Positions 11,801 to 23,839 are shown, numbered from the stretch's first letter. The stretch is 64,000 bases of DNA from Auriscalpium vulgare (GCA_019915015.1 JAHBBC010000001.1:3720001-3784000), one strand, 5' to 3'. Notes: a model not told the origin generated them from the letters alone. Program-made: numbers and translations.

Positions 11801-13793
11801 TACAGGCAAGCGGTCAATCCCCCGCCGAGCCCGTGACAAGAAAGCGAACGAACCCACATTGGCATTTAACCACTGCACCGCCAAGACGTCATCTTTCGCC
11901 GTCCACTTTGCCCTCTCCTCAAACGTGAGCCGCCCGAGCTCCTGCGATACCGGCAGGCCCGTCCTCGGGTTGCTGCGCGTCTCCGTGTACTTCGTTTCTG
12001 ACAGGCGGACGAAGTGTATCGACGTGCCCCACGTGTACACCAGCATTGGCAGCGTAGGCTCCACGGACGGCCCCTTTTTTCCCTTCTTGGGCGGCTCGGC
12101 CTTGCCCGTCGCCCCGGGCACGACGCTCGGAAACCACGCCATGGACGCCCGGAACTTCGCCTTACCCATCTGCTCGTCGTCCTCATCGCGGTGTTTCCGG
12201 TACCACGTCTTCGGGGAGGGCTTGAGCCCGACAACGACCAATTTCGCCGCCGTGAGAAGAGCGATGACATTGTATGCGTCTGTAGGATGCGGCGTCGTGC
12301 CTAGCGGAAGCAGCGCCATGGCCAGGATGGTGTTGACCTTGCGCGACTTCCGGCGCTGCATCCTGGGAGGTGGCACAGGCACGCCATTGCCGCGCGGTGC
12401 AGCTGGCTCCTCGTCCGGGTACTTGCCCAGGATCCGCAGGACGTCCGAGGCCTCTACAAACAGGACCTTGCCGAGGCTGTGGTAGAAGGCAAGCCCGTTC
12501 TGGTCGGCCGTCACCACTGCGGTATGTCGCCCGGCGACGAAGCCAAGGCTGACGATCCGGGAGCCATGGAGATGCCCCTCCTTCCGCCCCGACGCGACCT
12601 CCGCGAGCGTGACAGGCGGAACAAAGCGCGCAGCCTTCTCCGGCTTGTTGAGGTCGAACACCTGGACGTGCCCTGTGGCGTGCCCGGACGCAACGAACGT
12701 GTGGTCGTGGGACAGCGCGACTGCGGTGACAGCCCCCACCGTCTTCTCTGCACCCGTCGAGGAGAATAAGACCGAGGCCCGAGGAGCAGCAGCGGAACGC
12801 ACATACCAGATGCAGCGTCTCCGCAGATGCACTTCAGCGTCTGCTTGAAGTCAAAGACGAATATTCGCCCCGTGTCCGTTCCGATGCATATAAGCCCGTT
12901 CGCCGCCATCACCATCGGCGCACCCGCAGCCGGCGCCCCCAGGATCGCGGACGCCTTCGTCGACGGCTTCGCATAAACATAGCTTCCTATGTTCCGCAGA
13001 TGCGTCCAGCGGAACACCGCGCGCTCGGACGGCGCGTGGCCGTTCCCGTTCGTCGGAAGCGTATGCTTCTCGAGCGTGAGCGGCAGGTGCGCGGCGGACG
13101 ACGCAGGCGAGAGCTCGGAGAAGTTCGACGGGGCGGGTGAGCGCGCGTCGCGGGGGAGCGAGTGGAGCGTGCCGACGCTCATCGCGGAGGACAGCCGCTG
13201 GTGCTGCGGCGTGAACGAGCGGAGGCGCGACACGGTCGGGTGGAGGAACGGGCGCGCGAGGCGGGCGGGGCGGCCGTTGGTGGGCAGCGGCGAGGACATG
13301 GCGGGGGGGCTGAACGAGATGGACGGCGGCGCGGACGAGGTCGAGGGCGTGTTGTCCGACAGCACGTCCGCGTGCTGCGCGGCGCCATGAGCACCGTGCG
13401 ATGTGAAAGACACGGGGGCATACGCACCGGCTGCTCGTTCCCGCCTGTGACAAGAAGCTCCGGCGTCTCGTGCTCGTGCAGGAGGGACCGCTCGACTTCC
13501 TCTTCGTCGACCTCGTCCGAATCGTCGCCGTCGAGCACGTCCCGCAGCTGCTCGCGATACCCGCCCTGCGAGACATCCGCGTCGGCCCCGGTGTACACGA
13601 ACTGCTCCTCGTCGTCTTCGGAGTCCCCAGCGAGGCCTGGCTCGTGTGGCGGCTCGTCCTCGTCGTCATCGAAGAGCTCGTCCATGCGGGCAGAGTAGTC
13701 GCCGGTGACGTCGACGTCCTGGTCATCGTGCTCGTCGCCGAGGTCGGAGAACTCGAGCGACGGGCGGCGCGTGTGGTCGTCAGGACCGGCCAT
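8823..13793 (-). CDS. VPS8: Vacuolar sorting-associated protein 8, CORVET subunit
   Basis: Rab5-effector subunit of the CORVET endosomal tether. An acidic, disordered N-terminus (GDYSARMDELFDDDEDEPP) leads to a WD40-like propeller with family-typical ICIGTDTGRIFVFD, DHTFVASGHATGHVQVFDL and EGHLHGSRIVSLGF. A long alpha-solenoid follows (ATSARACIALDDLDFLFEDL). The C-terminus has CERCRKPLLP, a zinc-ligand pair, and ends at YHVSC, so the expected RING-H2 is only half present. Clear introns: 12748-12806 (GTATGT..GCAG), about 11806-11856, and about 11539-11598. A frame change near 13410-13490 needs one more intron; a 44-nt candidate has donor GTCCCT after VER and acceptor TTGTCACAG, but its donor is weak. 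The start ATG is the first in the frame. Confidence 0.87.
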
Positions 13794-13897
13794 GCTCTTG
13801 CGAGACCGTGTGTGCAGCGAACGTGAGCTTCAACGCGCTTGCCGCCGCCGCGCCCAAAGCCGAGGGCGTGCGTCACACGCAGTCACGTCACGCTCCC
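13794..13897. promoter_or_regulatory. Compact bidirectional promoter, VPS8 / mL54
   Basis: Only 104 bp separate the divergent start codons of VPS8 (13793, minus) and mL54 (13898, plus). Both promoters and leaders must fit here or overlap the coding regions. No TATA box is visible. Confidence 0.5.
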
Positions 13898-14309
13898 ATG
13901 TCTCTCCTCCGCGCCGTCCATCGTACATCCAGAGCTGCCCGGCTTTTCCAACGGTCGTATGCCGCAGACGCAAAGGTGTCCGCAGCGGCATCCTCGGGCC
14001 CAGGAGACAAGGATGCAGAAGGTTCGAGAATCACCGCGCAGTCTACCACGCGACCTGACGCACCGTGTCAACGCAGACGCACCGCGTTCTTCGTGCCCAC
14101 CGAACACCGTTCTGATCGGCGCCAACTACCTCAAGAACCAGCCCGCGGTGCTCGCGCTGCCTGACGAGGAGTACCCGCCCTGGCTGTGGACAATCTTGCA
14201 GCCGCAGGAGCTGCCAGACGACGGGCCTGGCGGCAAAGCGGAGAAAGTGCGTCTCCGGAAGGAGAACAGGCAAAGAATACGCGACCAGAACTTCATGAAG
14301 ACGCAATGA
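13898..14309 (+). CDS. MRPL37: Mitochondrial large-subunit ribosomal protein mL54
   Basis: A 118-residue mitoribosomal protein of the mL54 (yeast MRPL37) family. The N-terminus (MSLLRAVHRTSRAARLFQRS) is basic, hydroxylated and lacks acids, as expected of a mitochondrial presequence. The second exon has the diagnostic SSCPPNTVLIGANYLK and ALPDEEYPPWLW, then a basic tail (RLRKENRQRIRDQNFMK). Two exons, 13898-14021 and 14077-14309, are joined by a 55-nt intron with an atypical GTTCGA donor and a CAACGCAG acceptor; the join restores the frame exactly (357 nt). Its divergent neighbour is VPS8. Confidence 0.85.
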
Positions 14310-14730
14310 GAGAGAGACACGCGCTCTACCGTGCTGTACGCGTGTGTCCTGCACTTCTGCGCGTTTCGATTGTACTCACCTTTGACTGGCATATCCATAG
14401 CCTCGAACTATCTCGAGTGCACCTCGCGCCGCTCGAGCGATTTGCCGCGTTGTAACACGCACCTTCGCTCCCCATACAACACCCTTCGCGCATACATATC
14501 CTTACGTAATTATCCATTGAACGTCGAGAACATGCCGCAAAATGATAGAGGTTTCCAGCACTATGATATAAGGTAAAAATAAGGGTACACAGCAGTGAGA
14601 ACGGCCGCCTAATGGACAGTAATGCTTGACAGAGGTAGAGGGGGTGAGGTGGAACAAGACACACTGAGATAATAATCAAATGACACGACCAATGAATATA
14701 AACACGTCCCGACGTCGACGCGCACCCGAG
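14310..14730. other. Convergent 3' region, mL54 and CTI6-like gene
   Basis: A 421 bp tail-to-tail spacer that must hold both 3' UTRs. It is AT-richer than the flanks (for example tatgatataaggtaaaaataag near 14562). No coding sequence was recognised. Confidence 0.4.
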
Positions 14731-16826
14731 TCACGACGCCGCCGTCCGCCGCTCCCGCTCCTTGCTCTTCGCGCCCGGGCCGAAGCGCTCCTGGAACCCA
14801 ATGAGCTCCTCCATGAGCTCCTCCATCATCTTCATCGTCGACTTGGCGTCCGGCGGGGCGACCGAGCTCTTCTCCTGCGCGGGCGACTCGGTCAGCGCGT
14901 CATCAACCAGCATGGGCGTCTCGTCCGGCTCCGCGGTTGCCAGCAGGCCCATCGCCTCCGACGTCTCCTTCAGCGCGGCCTCCAGCGCCTCCCGCCGCCG
15001 GTCGTGCTCGAGTGCGTTCGCCTGCTCGCGGCCGACCCACTCGACGAGCGCACGGACGCGTTTGTTCATGTCGCCGACGCTCATGCGCTTGCTGGGCCAC
15101 TTGACCTTCACGCCGCGTTCCATGGTGCGCTCCATCGACTCGCGGCCGGTAGACGTTAGGCCCGAACCGCGCACGTGCAGCGGGCGGGGGGTGTCTGTGG
15201 GGAGCATGGGTTCGAGGTGGGCGAGGTAGTCTGGGAGGCCCCAGGACGAGAGTAATGGCTGCTGCGAGACCACGTAGGCATGGGAGTTGTGGTACGCGCG
15301 CGAGGATGACGAGGCCGGGGCGTGAGCAGCCGTGCCATTTGGGCCCGCGCCGGAGTGGTTGCGCCTGCTCGTTGTGTGCTCCTGGGCCGTGTTTGCAGAC
15401 GCCTGGCCACGTTTTGACGGTGCAGACGAGGTCTTCGCTCGGCTGTTGTTCGCACGTCGACTGGGCACGCCACCGCCTGCTGCACAGTCACGTGGTCAGA
15501 TCCGGAAGAAATTGGCGATAACGGCCCAGACGCACCTTCCTCGCCGTCCGCAGAGGCCAGCTCCTGCCCCTGCGCTGCCGCCTTCCGCCCGCCCCCGCCG
15601 CGTCGATTCCGCGCAGTGCTCGTCTTCGGCGCTGGTGCGGGCATGCTCGTCTTGGTTGGGGGGACGACCGTCGCGGCTGGCGTCTCCTCCCGGGCGGTCG
15701 GGACGGCGGGGCGATCAGAGGTCGTGGAAGCAGATCGGGTGCGCTTCACAGACGCCCTGCCAATGACAACGATGAGACGCGATGTGGGCCCCAGAAACAA
15801 TGGACTCACGTGTCGTCGCTCGCCCGCTTCCTCTTCTTCCGGCCGTTGGGGACACCCTCGGTCTGCTCTTCGTTTTCCGCGTGTCCGGTGGTGCTGCCGC
15901 CGACGGAGGGGGGTGGTTGATCGCCCGCAACCGCTTCTGCCGCGGACATCAGGATGGCCTCCTGCAGCTTCTCGTCGTACGCCGCGTCTCTGCTGTTCAT
16001 CGTGTTGCGCCGCTTGGCAGGCTTGAAAAGGTAGCTTGGGAGTGGGATCTTGAATTGCGAGCACCGTTGGTGTGGTGGGAGTTGGCCGAGGAGTGGCGAG
16101 GGCGTCGGGCGAGTTTTCTAGCGACAGACGGCATGATGAGAAGCGGTCCATAGGAATGGGAGGAGGGTGGACGTACTTGAGAAGTTCGACGTGCAGGTCC
16201 GGTCTGCATTGTTCACAGAGGTAGTCATCCTTGGGCAGCTGGTCCTCCGACTCGAAGCCCATGCAGAGGCCGTGCTGCCAGCAATGACATGTCTCGCATT
16301 GGACCATGAACTCGCCCGCGTCTGCGTCATCTTCGCCTGGAGGTGGCCGAGGAGGGTCAGAAGACGTGACGGGGGGCACGAGCTGGGGTCGCATACCTGT
16401 GCTGCCGCAAACGCAACGCGTAACGCCCTGCTCCTCATCGGGCTCGATGACATCCATGACGACGTCTGGGGTGTCCGTCTTGATGGCATCGATGGCGAGA
16501 CCGAGGACAGGCTTCTCCTTTTCCTTGCCCTTGCGCTTTGAACGAGCAGCGCCGTTGGTGAGGGCGGTGCCATTGGTGCCGTTCTTGAGCGGCTCGTCGG
16601 GGGGCTCGTCGACGTCCTCCTGCTTTGAGCGTTTGTTGCGGGCTGAGGTGTTGGAGGAGGGGAGAGAAGGACGAGATATGTTTTGTGAGGAGCGTGGGGT
16701 TGACTCTGAGGCGGGGGAGTCTGGGGACTTGGAGGTACTGGCGGAGTGGGAGGGTGCAGCACGGCGACCTGAGCGACGGGTCTCGCGCGGGGAGAGGGGA
16801 GGGCCCATCGTTGCGACCTGAGCCAT
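14731..16826 (-). CDS. CTI6: PHD-finger protein, Cti6-like
   Basis: Chromatin reader resembling Cti6, the PHD subunit of the Rpd3L/Sin3 histone deacetylase complex. A disordered Ser/Lys-rich N-terminus (about 130 residues) is followed by a PHD finger: CVCGSTGEDDADAGEF, then QCETCHCWQHGLCMG and YLCEQC, giving the Cys4-His-Cys3 ligands. After it come KRRNTMNSRDAAYDEKLQEA and a KKRKR basic stretch, then a low-complexity Ala/Thr/Pro/Ser region. The C-terminal domain (GVKVKWPSKRMSVGDMNKRV) is the family's second conserved block. An intron inside the PHD (GTATGC..CTCCAG, about 16335-16396) must be removed to join CGSTG to EDDAD; another follows HVELLK near 16175. Start ATG at 16826 (MAQVATMGPPLSPRE). 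Confidence 0.78.
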
Positions 16827-17895
16827 GGGGAGGGGGACGCAGAGGGCGAGGAGAAGCAGGGCGATTGCAGGCGGTCACGGACGCAACTCACGCTCGCCCG
16901 GCGTCTCTCCACTTTAGGGTTGGCTGAGTTTGTATCCTCAAGCCACAGCTTTCCCTTTCTCTCCCCCATCGCCTCCTCCACCCACCCTTTCGTTCCCGCC
17001 CCCGCCCCCGACGTCCAGGGCCCACACAGCGCACAGCCAAAGCAACGATGCCAGCAACCGCCCATGACCCGCCCGCCAAGCCTCCTTTGCCTCGCGACAC
17101 CTCCCGCCGACGGACGCTGGCCCTGCATACGAGCAACCCCCATCTACGCAGCGTATGCGCCTCTGCAAATCCCAACTGGTCCGTGGTCCGTGCGCCGATA
17201 TCCAGCTGCTACTCCCACGCGTGCTGACTCGCGCTCTTCTTCGACAGCCATCGATAAGCGGATCGCAACTCGCGTCCCCAGCCCGCCTGGCCCGTCCCAC
17301 CAGCTCATGGCCGCAGCGGGGGGGTGTATGCTGCGATGTCCCCCTCCTCGCTGTCCGTCTCGGTGTGGGCGTCTGTGGTTCCCGAATAAGGATGTTTTGA
17401 TTTTGACGTCACGTCACGTGATCGGAATGACGGTCGCGTCGACGCGTCCTGTATGTCTGAGAACGAAAGTGTTTGCGCTCTGCGTGTATCAGATCTTTTG
17501 CCCAGTCGCGTTATACGAACCTTTGAACAGAACATCGCGCGAGTTTTGCGTTCCAGTGCAAGCCGGATAATGCCGTGCCGTCCGTATCTGATTAGATTGC
17601 GCTGCTGACGCGAGGCCGATCTTTTCTCAATCTGCACCCAACCTGCAACATCTATCTTGTAAGCCTGCATTGCTTGTAGACACAGCCGGACGCTCCAGAG
17701 CTGCCCAGGTTGGTCGCCTTTGTCTACTGCGTGAAGACGGCATACTTTTTGACATGGTCTTGCACCAGACGTCCTCGCGTGCCGTTCCACTATTGGACTG
17801 CTTCAAGGAGGCTCTGACCATACTCTGCCCGTCAACTAGAAGTGTACGCCGACCGCCGCTCCGATCTCGCGACTTCAAACTCTCCACCCATCTCG
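16827..17895. promoter_or_regulatory. Divergent intergenic region, CTI6-like / ILV1
   Basis: About 1.07 kb between divergent starts. Long open frames cross it on both strands, but their translations are compositionally biased and resemble no protein. Pyrimidine tracts near 16940-17000 probably belong to the leader of one gene. A CCTCCTCGC-rich block lies near 17340. I see nothing further. Confidence 0.35.
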
Positions 17896-19814
17896 ATGAC
17901 CCTAGAGTACTCATCTCACGCACCGGAGCCCGTCCCATGGCCACGTCTCTCCAAGCACCATCTTCTGCCATCCGGGACGCCAGACTACCTCCGCCTCATC
18001 CTCACCTCCAAAGTCTATGACATCCTCAAGGAAACCCCGCTCGTCCACGCCCCGAACCTCAGCGCCAAGCTCGGCAACAACATCTACCTCAAGCGCGAGG
18101 ACCTCCAGGAGGTCTTCAGCTTCAAGATTCGCGGTGCATACAACATGATGGCGAGCCTGTCTGAGGAGGAGCGGTGGAAAGGCGTCGTGACCTGCAGCGC
18201 CGGTTAGTGTGCGTACTCAGCGCACGTCTTCATGCACCCCGTCTCCCTCCTCCTCGTCTCATCATCGTCCGCACCCAGGCAACCACGCGCAGGGCGTCGC
18301 GCTCTCCGGCTCGCGCCTCGGCATCCCCTGCACCATCGTCATGCCCAAGGGCACGCCCTCCATCAAAATCCGCAACGTCTCGCGCCTCGGCGCCAAAGTC
18401 ATCCTGCACGGCGCGGACTTCGACGAGGCCAAGGCCGAGTGCGCGCGCCTCGCCGCCGCGCACGGGCTCGTGTTCGTGCCGCCGTACGACGACCCGCTCG
18501 TGATCGCGGGGCAGGGCACCGTCGGGCTCGAGATCCTCAAGCAGGTGCCCGACTCACAGACGCTGGACGCCGTGTTCGCCGCCGTCGGCGGCGGGGGGCT
18601 CGTCGCGGGCATCTGCGAGTACGTCAAGCGCATCGGCAGCCCGCACACCAAGGTCTTCGGCGGCGAGACGTTTGATGGCGATGCGATGGCGCAGTCGCTT
18701 GCCCACGGCGCGCGCGTGACGCTGTCCGAGGTGGGCCCGTTCAGTGACGGCACCGCGGTCAGGATCGTGGGCGAGGAGCCCTTCCGCGTGTGCCAGCAGC
18801 TGCTCGACGGCATCGTGAAAGTGGACAATGACGAGATCTGCGCTGCCATTAAGGACATCTTCGAAGGTCCGTCCTCCAGATAGGCTCCGTAATGCGAGCG
18901 TAACTTAACACGCACCCAGAAACGCGGTCGATTACTGAGCCGGCAGGCGCCCTTGCTCTGGCTAGCCTCAAGCGATATGTAATCGATAACAAGCTGGTTG
19001 GCGCTAACAAAAAATTCGTTGCCGTTGTTAGCGGTGCGAACATGAACTTCGACCGACTGCGATTTGTCGCAGAGCGCGCGGCCCTCGGAGAAGGCCGGGA
19101 AGCCCTGCTTAGCGTCGACATACCCGAGCGTCCTGGAAGGTACAGTAACAGCGCATATCTTCTTCGCGCGTCCCGCGCTAACGAAAGTTCATCTCGTGCA
19201 GTTTCTACGCGCTGCACACCGTCATCCACCCGCGTGCCGTAACAGAATTTATCTACCGGTACAACTCCGCCCACCGGGCCCACGTCTTCCTCTCCTTCCA
19301 GCTGGAAACCAAGTCGCGGGAGACGGAGGTCGCCGCCGTCCTGGCCGCGCTCGCGAAAGAAGATATGACGGGACACGACATCAGCGACGATGAAATGGCG
19401 AAAAGCCACGCGCGGTACATGATTGGCGGCGCCTCAGACGTGCCCAACGAGCGCATATTTAGATTCGGTGTGTCTTCTATTCTCTGATACGCCCTCCTCG
19501 TGGGCAGATACCCATTGATTTGCCGTCAGAATTCCCCGAGCGTCCCAACGCCCTGCGTAAGTTCCTTTCCTCATTGCGCATGGGCTGGAACATCTCGCTC
19601 TTCCACTATCGCAACCACGGCGCCGGTGAGCATCCGCCTTTTTGCCCCCTTACATCGGCCTCATGCAATGTTCCTAGATCTGGGCAAGGTTCTCGCAGGC
19701 ATTCAGGCCCCCGTTGAGGACTCGGCGCAGTTCGACGAGTTCCTCAAGGAGCTCGGGTACCCATACGTCGAGGAAACAGATAACGATGTATACAGGCGAT
19801 ACATGCGGAAATGA
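17896..19814 (+). CDS. ILV1: Threonine dehydratase, biosynthetic
   Basis: PLP enzyme that deaminates L-threonine to 2-oxobutanoate, the first committed step of isoleucine synthesis, normally mitochondrial (EC 4.3.1.19). The 537-residue product has the PLP lysine in [11 protein letters not shown] (about residue 77), [14 protein letters not shown], the Gly-rich phosphate loop [11 protein letters not shown], and [12 protein letters not shown] leading to two C-terminal ACT-type regulatory repeats ([34 protein letters not shown]), the site of isoleucine feedback in the family. Exons: 17896-18202, 18279-18866, 18920-19139, 19202-19467, 19530-19625, 19678-19814. ATG 17896 ([12 protein letters not shown]) is the only ATG in the open frame; it gives no obvious presequence, so an upstream leader exon is possible. 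Confidence 0.93.
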
Positions 19815-20062
19815 CCCGTGCCAAAACCACAACGGCCTTGGTGGGCGGCAACGAAGTTGCAGCGATGGGCACCAACAGACAAAATTTATTAAGTACAAGT
19901 GCAGGGATGTCGTGTACACAGATGTATCAAAGATAGATGGTAAACAGACGCGAGGATCATAACAGCAAAGCACAGCAGAAGCAAAACAATGATAGCGCAA
20001 ACAAAACCCGCAACCGTTCCTGACGGCGGCCTCCCGCTCCCGACACCCCCACCTAGCCCCAC

Positions 20063-21881
20063 CTACAGGCCCACGACTTGCGCGCGATTCTCATGCAAAC
20101 TCCTCCGCAGCGCGCTCCCATCAGGGAAAAGATACGCGCGGAAGTTTTTCGCGAGTGATCCTGCCGAGAAGCGTCGCGTCGTGGGGCTCCTGCGCTTGGG
20201 CGACGGCGGCGAGGCGACCGCGCGCACAGACGGGTCGAGTCTGATAGGCGGCGGCCGCGCGCGCACATTCTCCCTGCGGCCCTCCACAGCCTCGATGGCA
20301 TTGATTGCGTACGCCGTCGTGAGCCCGCGATTGCCTAGCACCACGCCGGACGACCCGTACTTGTACACGCCGCTCGCCTCCCAGCCGCCGTCCTCCCACT
20401 GCAGCGGCAGCAGCTGCGCGAGGTCGGTCTCGTCCCGGACGCCGACCGCCGCGCACGCGACGATGCGCATCGCGAGCGCCAGCGCGTCGCCCGCCGCGCC
20501 GATGCGCTCCCGCAGCCGCGCTACGAGGAGCGGGCGCACGCGCGCGTGGAGCTTCTCGTCGGGGCTCACTTGGAGCAGGCGGCTGAGGAAGTAGAGAAAG
20601 CACTCGGCGGTTGGGTAGTAGCGCGTGCCCTCGAGGTAGGCGCGGTGTTGTAGAACGTTAACGACCCAGTCGAGCGTCTCCGGGAGCTCCGACCCGCGCC
20701 CGCGGGAGTAGAAGAGGCTGAGGATGTTGACGCAGACGATGGGGTCGATCCGTGGTCGTTGCGGGTCGAAGTATACCTAAAGCGCGCGTTAGCGCCGACG
20801 TCTACGGGCCAGAGACGGAACGCCACATACTTGGGGTATGCGATCCGCGTTGAGGTTTTGCAGCATTTCGTCCATAACAGCGTTGAAAACTTCGTCATCG
20901 GGCTGCGTTACCACAAGCCCGATGGATGTCGTGTCAAGATCACAGGGGAACTTCTCTGTCGTAAGTGTGGGTTGTTCTGAAACAAAAGAAGTTGTGTCAG
21001 ACGTCGCGGTCAACGTACACAGCGTGCACGTCCCACCTCGGAAGAAGTTCCACTTGTAAGGGTGTTGTACATATTTCACAAGCTTCCTGGTGGCGCGCCG
21101 CACATCAGCTCGGAGTCTGACGTGCTGGTGCCCGACGGCGCACTAACCTGTCGCGGGTCGCCTCGAGTATGAGCAACTGTGCAAAGTTCTCGCCCACCTC
21201 GATGCCAGTGTCCGTCTTCGACTCCAGCTCGCCGGCGTGGGCGGCAAGAAAGTCGCGCCCCCGCGTCACAGGGTCGCATACGAGATACCGGAGCGCCTGC
21301 CTGACCTTGGCCGGGTCATCGAACACCACCCCGTGGATGCCGAGCGACCGCGCTGACAGCACGTTCTCCGGCTTGTCGTCAACGAAAACGACCGTCTCCG
21401 GGTCCGCTTTGATCTCCTCGAGGACGTATTTGTAGAAGCCCAGGTTGGGCTTCCGCATGCCCGCCGCTGCCGACGTGAACACGCGCTGGAAGATGCCCCA
21501 GTCCGCCGGCTTCGTCCGCAACACATCGTAGTCGGGTGCCGAGATGTTCGACATCGCGAAGATACGAAGCTGGCCACCCGACTCCGCCTCCAGTCCACGA
21601 ATGAACTCCAGGAAGGCGTTGTCGGGCTGCAGGGAGTCGCGCGCGTCAAGGAAGGCCTGGCGCACTTCCGACGAGGCGAGCGAGAACTCCTCCCCAACCA
21701 GCCGGTAGCAGTCATCTTCGGAGATACCGCCACACTCGTATAGGTGCCATGTCGGGGATGAGAGGATGGTCTTCAGGGTGCGTGGGGAAATGCTCGTCGA
21801 GGTGACTGGTGACCAAGAGAACAGGACGTCGCCGATGTCGAAGACCAGCGTCGTGCACCGCGGGATGGAAGATGAAGACAT
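20063..21881 (-). CDS. HAD-type class II sesquiterpene cyclase (drimane-type family)
   Basis: A 547-residue fusion. The N-terminal half is a HAD-like phosphatase: motif I LVFDIGDVLFSW (Asp15), motif II MSNIS, motif III GMRKPNLGFYKYV, motif IV FVDDKPENVLSARSLGIHG. The C-terminal half is a terpene-cyclase beta-type domain with the class II protonation motif DLDTTS (Asp274-x-Asp276-Thr-Thr) and a QW-like PLQWEDGGWEASG. This is the layout of fungal AstC-like enzymes that cyclise farnesyl diphosphate to drimanyl products; the exact product cannot be read from sequence. Exons on the minus strand: 21881-21148, 21086-21037, 20976-20831, 20776-20063, total 1644 nt, all GT-AG. The ATG gives MSSSSIPRCTTLVFD. 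No P450, dehydrogenase or transporter is adjacent except the membrane protein at 23840. Confidence 0.85.
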
Positions 21882-23839
21882 GGGCACGAATTGAGGAGGG
21901 GGAACTAAGGAATGCCGAAGCGAGCCATTCCTGTTTTAAATGAACGGGTGGTTAATCAATATATCTGCGGTTATCGAGAACACGGGAGCAGCGCCGTGGT
22001 GCCTAGAAGTCACCCCGAAGAAAATATCTTCTGCGACCGCATCTGCCGTTGATCTACCGCCTCGTGTCGAGGAAGAACCAGCATCCACGTTGGCCCACCA
22101 TATCGTGATGGTGGGGCAACCCAAACCTCGGGACGATGCGACCAATTTCGGAAAACACGTTGCCGTCCTGCCTGCTGCGACGGTCGCAGAAACCGGCTCC
22201 TGGCCCAAAGCCTCGCTAAATGCTGTCATCCGCACTTCATGTACACAGACCGGACCGCATACACTGCCCGCGCCTTCCCGTCCATCCAGATACCGGGTAA
22301 GTTTTTGAAGCGGCGCGCCAGGTCGAGCACATAGTCGGGACTGAAGGCAGGGCACTCGCAATTTTGACAAATGGGCGGCCGCGCGCATGGGAGTTCTGTG
22401 AGCCAGTGAGCTTCCAGCCCCGCGAGCCTCCTTTCCTCAAAGCAAGGTTTAACATGCGAATCGCAGCGCGAGGGTCAACGAGGGACCTGGAAGGGGATCA
22501 GAGGGACATCAAGCTCACCCAGGGCAGCCCAGGGCTCACCGGTCTGCCGCCGACGGAATTCCGACGAACGGAATGAGATCAGGGTCAATGACGATGTGTT
22601 TCTATGTGTCCGGCGAGATCATGGACCATGGCCATCACAGCGCCGAGGTCCGGCAGGGAAATAGGGTCGATGGAAGCCGAGGAAGCGAGAGGTGCTTGAT
22701 TGGTGACCAGTCATACTGTCAAAGCCTGGTAGCCTCATGGCTTGTAGGCGGCATAATTACTCTGTCTGCCGCTCCTGTATGACCAGGCGCGGTCCAGAGA
22801 ACACGATACCTCTCTACGAGAGAATAAACATTGCCCTGAAAGGAGATAACAACTGAGAAAATCAGGCAAGTGAGACGTGGGGAGAAACCCTCCGTCACTA
22901 TGTCGATATTGCCCAGCAGCGCCTAAGTCAGTGTCGCAACCAAGCGCTCCCAGCACGCAGTATCTCAACCTGTCTGCTCCTTGATCGATTGCCTAGAGGT
23001 TGATTGCAGCGCGATCGCAGCGCATGTCCGGGCCATGCTGCACCTTGCTGCGGTGAAGAGGACAAATAAAGCCGTTGAAGACAAGATGGTGCTTACGAGG
23101 TGGCATGCCCGTAGGGTCGGCCTCGGGGTAAGAACACTGAAGTCTGAGATGCCAGACATACAACTGGGCTTCTTTTACGCATGGAGGTGGTCGAGGCACA
23201 ACAACTTGTGGCACACACTGCCAACTGCTGCCGTTAGCCGGCCGGCAATCCGGCTGTGACTCTCGCTTCTCCTCAAGCTCTCTCTCTTCATGCTCCAACA
23301 TCATCAGTACGTGACCCCTCGTTGAGTCTATATCATCCGACAAAAGAATAGTTTACGACTGACAACGTAACTGGCACCGGCCCTTCTTTCGAGAGCGGCG
23401 CTGACTCGGATCCGCCAGGGGAGGACCAAGGAGGACTCGGAGCCTCCGAATATCCCAGTTTTGCTAGGCTTGATCACCGCGATACCTGAGCGCAGCTGAT
23501 TGAGTACCATCTCTTGCGAATGGTCGAGCCTTTTTTCTGCGACTGGTGTCGTCGCCTGTTCTGGAGACACAATGGTGCTACTCCGAGAGCACCGTGACTG
23601 AAGGTACTCTGCTGCGTCCTAGTGCGGGCTTTGAAGAGTATCATCGCATCTCGTTTCAAACTGAGGCTGGTTTCTAGTCGCTAAAGCTACGAGCATAACC
23701 GGATTTCGATTTTGACCACTTTCACCGCTCAGCTGTGGTGTCAGTCTCTCGTCCCAGCCTCGATCCAAATTCTCGACCGACAAACGCATACATGTCAGCC
23801 CAACCTCTATCCCACTCCCCACGTCCTTCACAGTGAGCC
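21882..23839. other. Long intergenic region without recognisable gene
   Basis: About 1.96 kb upstream of both the terpene cyclase (minus) and the membrane-protein gene (plus). Open frames are short and resemble nothing. It holds one good hairpin at 22090-22119. Pyrimidine-rich sequence near 23790-23835 suits the leader of the gene at 23840. No repeat shared with the rest of the window was found. Confidence 0.4.
22090..22119. repeat. Short inverted repeat (hairpin)
   Basis: Two 12-nt arms (ttggcccaccat and atggtggggcaa) are complementary except for one mismatch, with a 6-nt loop. It lies about 210 bp upstream of the terpene-cyclase start codon. It could be a palindromic factor site or chance. 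Confidence 0.4.

Noticed and set aside
14012..14036. tRNA B-box-like ggttcgagaatc
   Set aside because: It lies at the mL54 donor site; no A box or acceptor stem surrounds it.
16920..17570. A 216-codon open frame between the CTI6-like gene and ILV1
   Set aside because: It starts inside the CTI6-like leader, has biased composition and no resemblance to any family, and open frames of similar length occur on the opposite strand.
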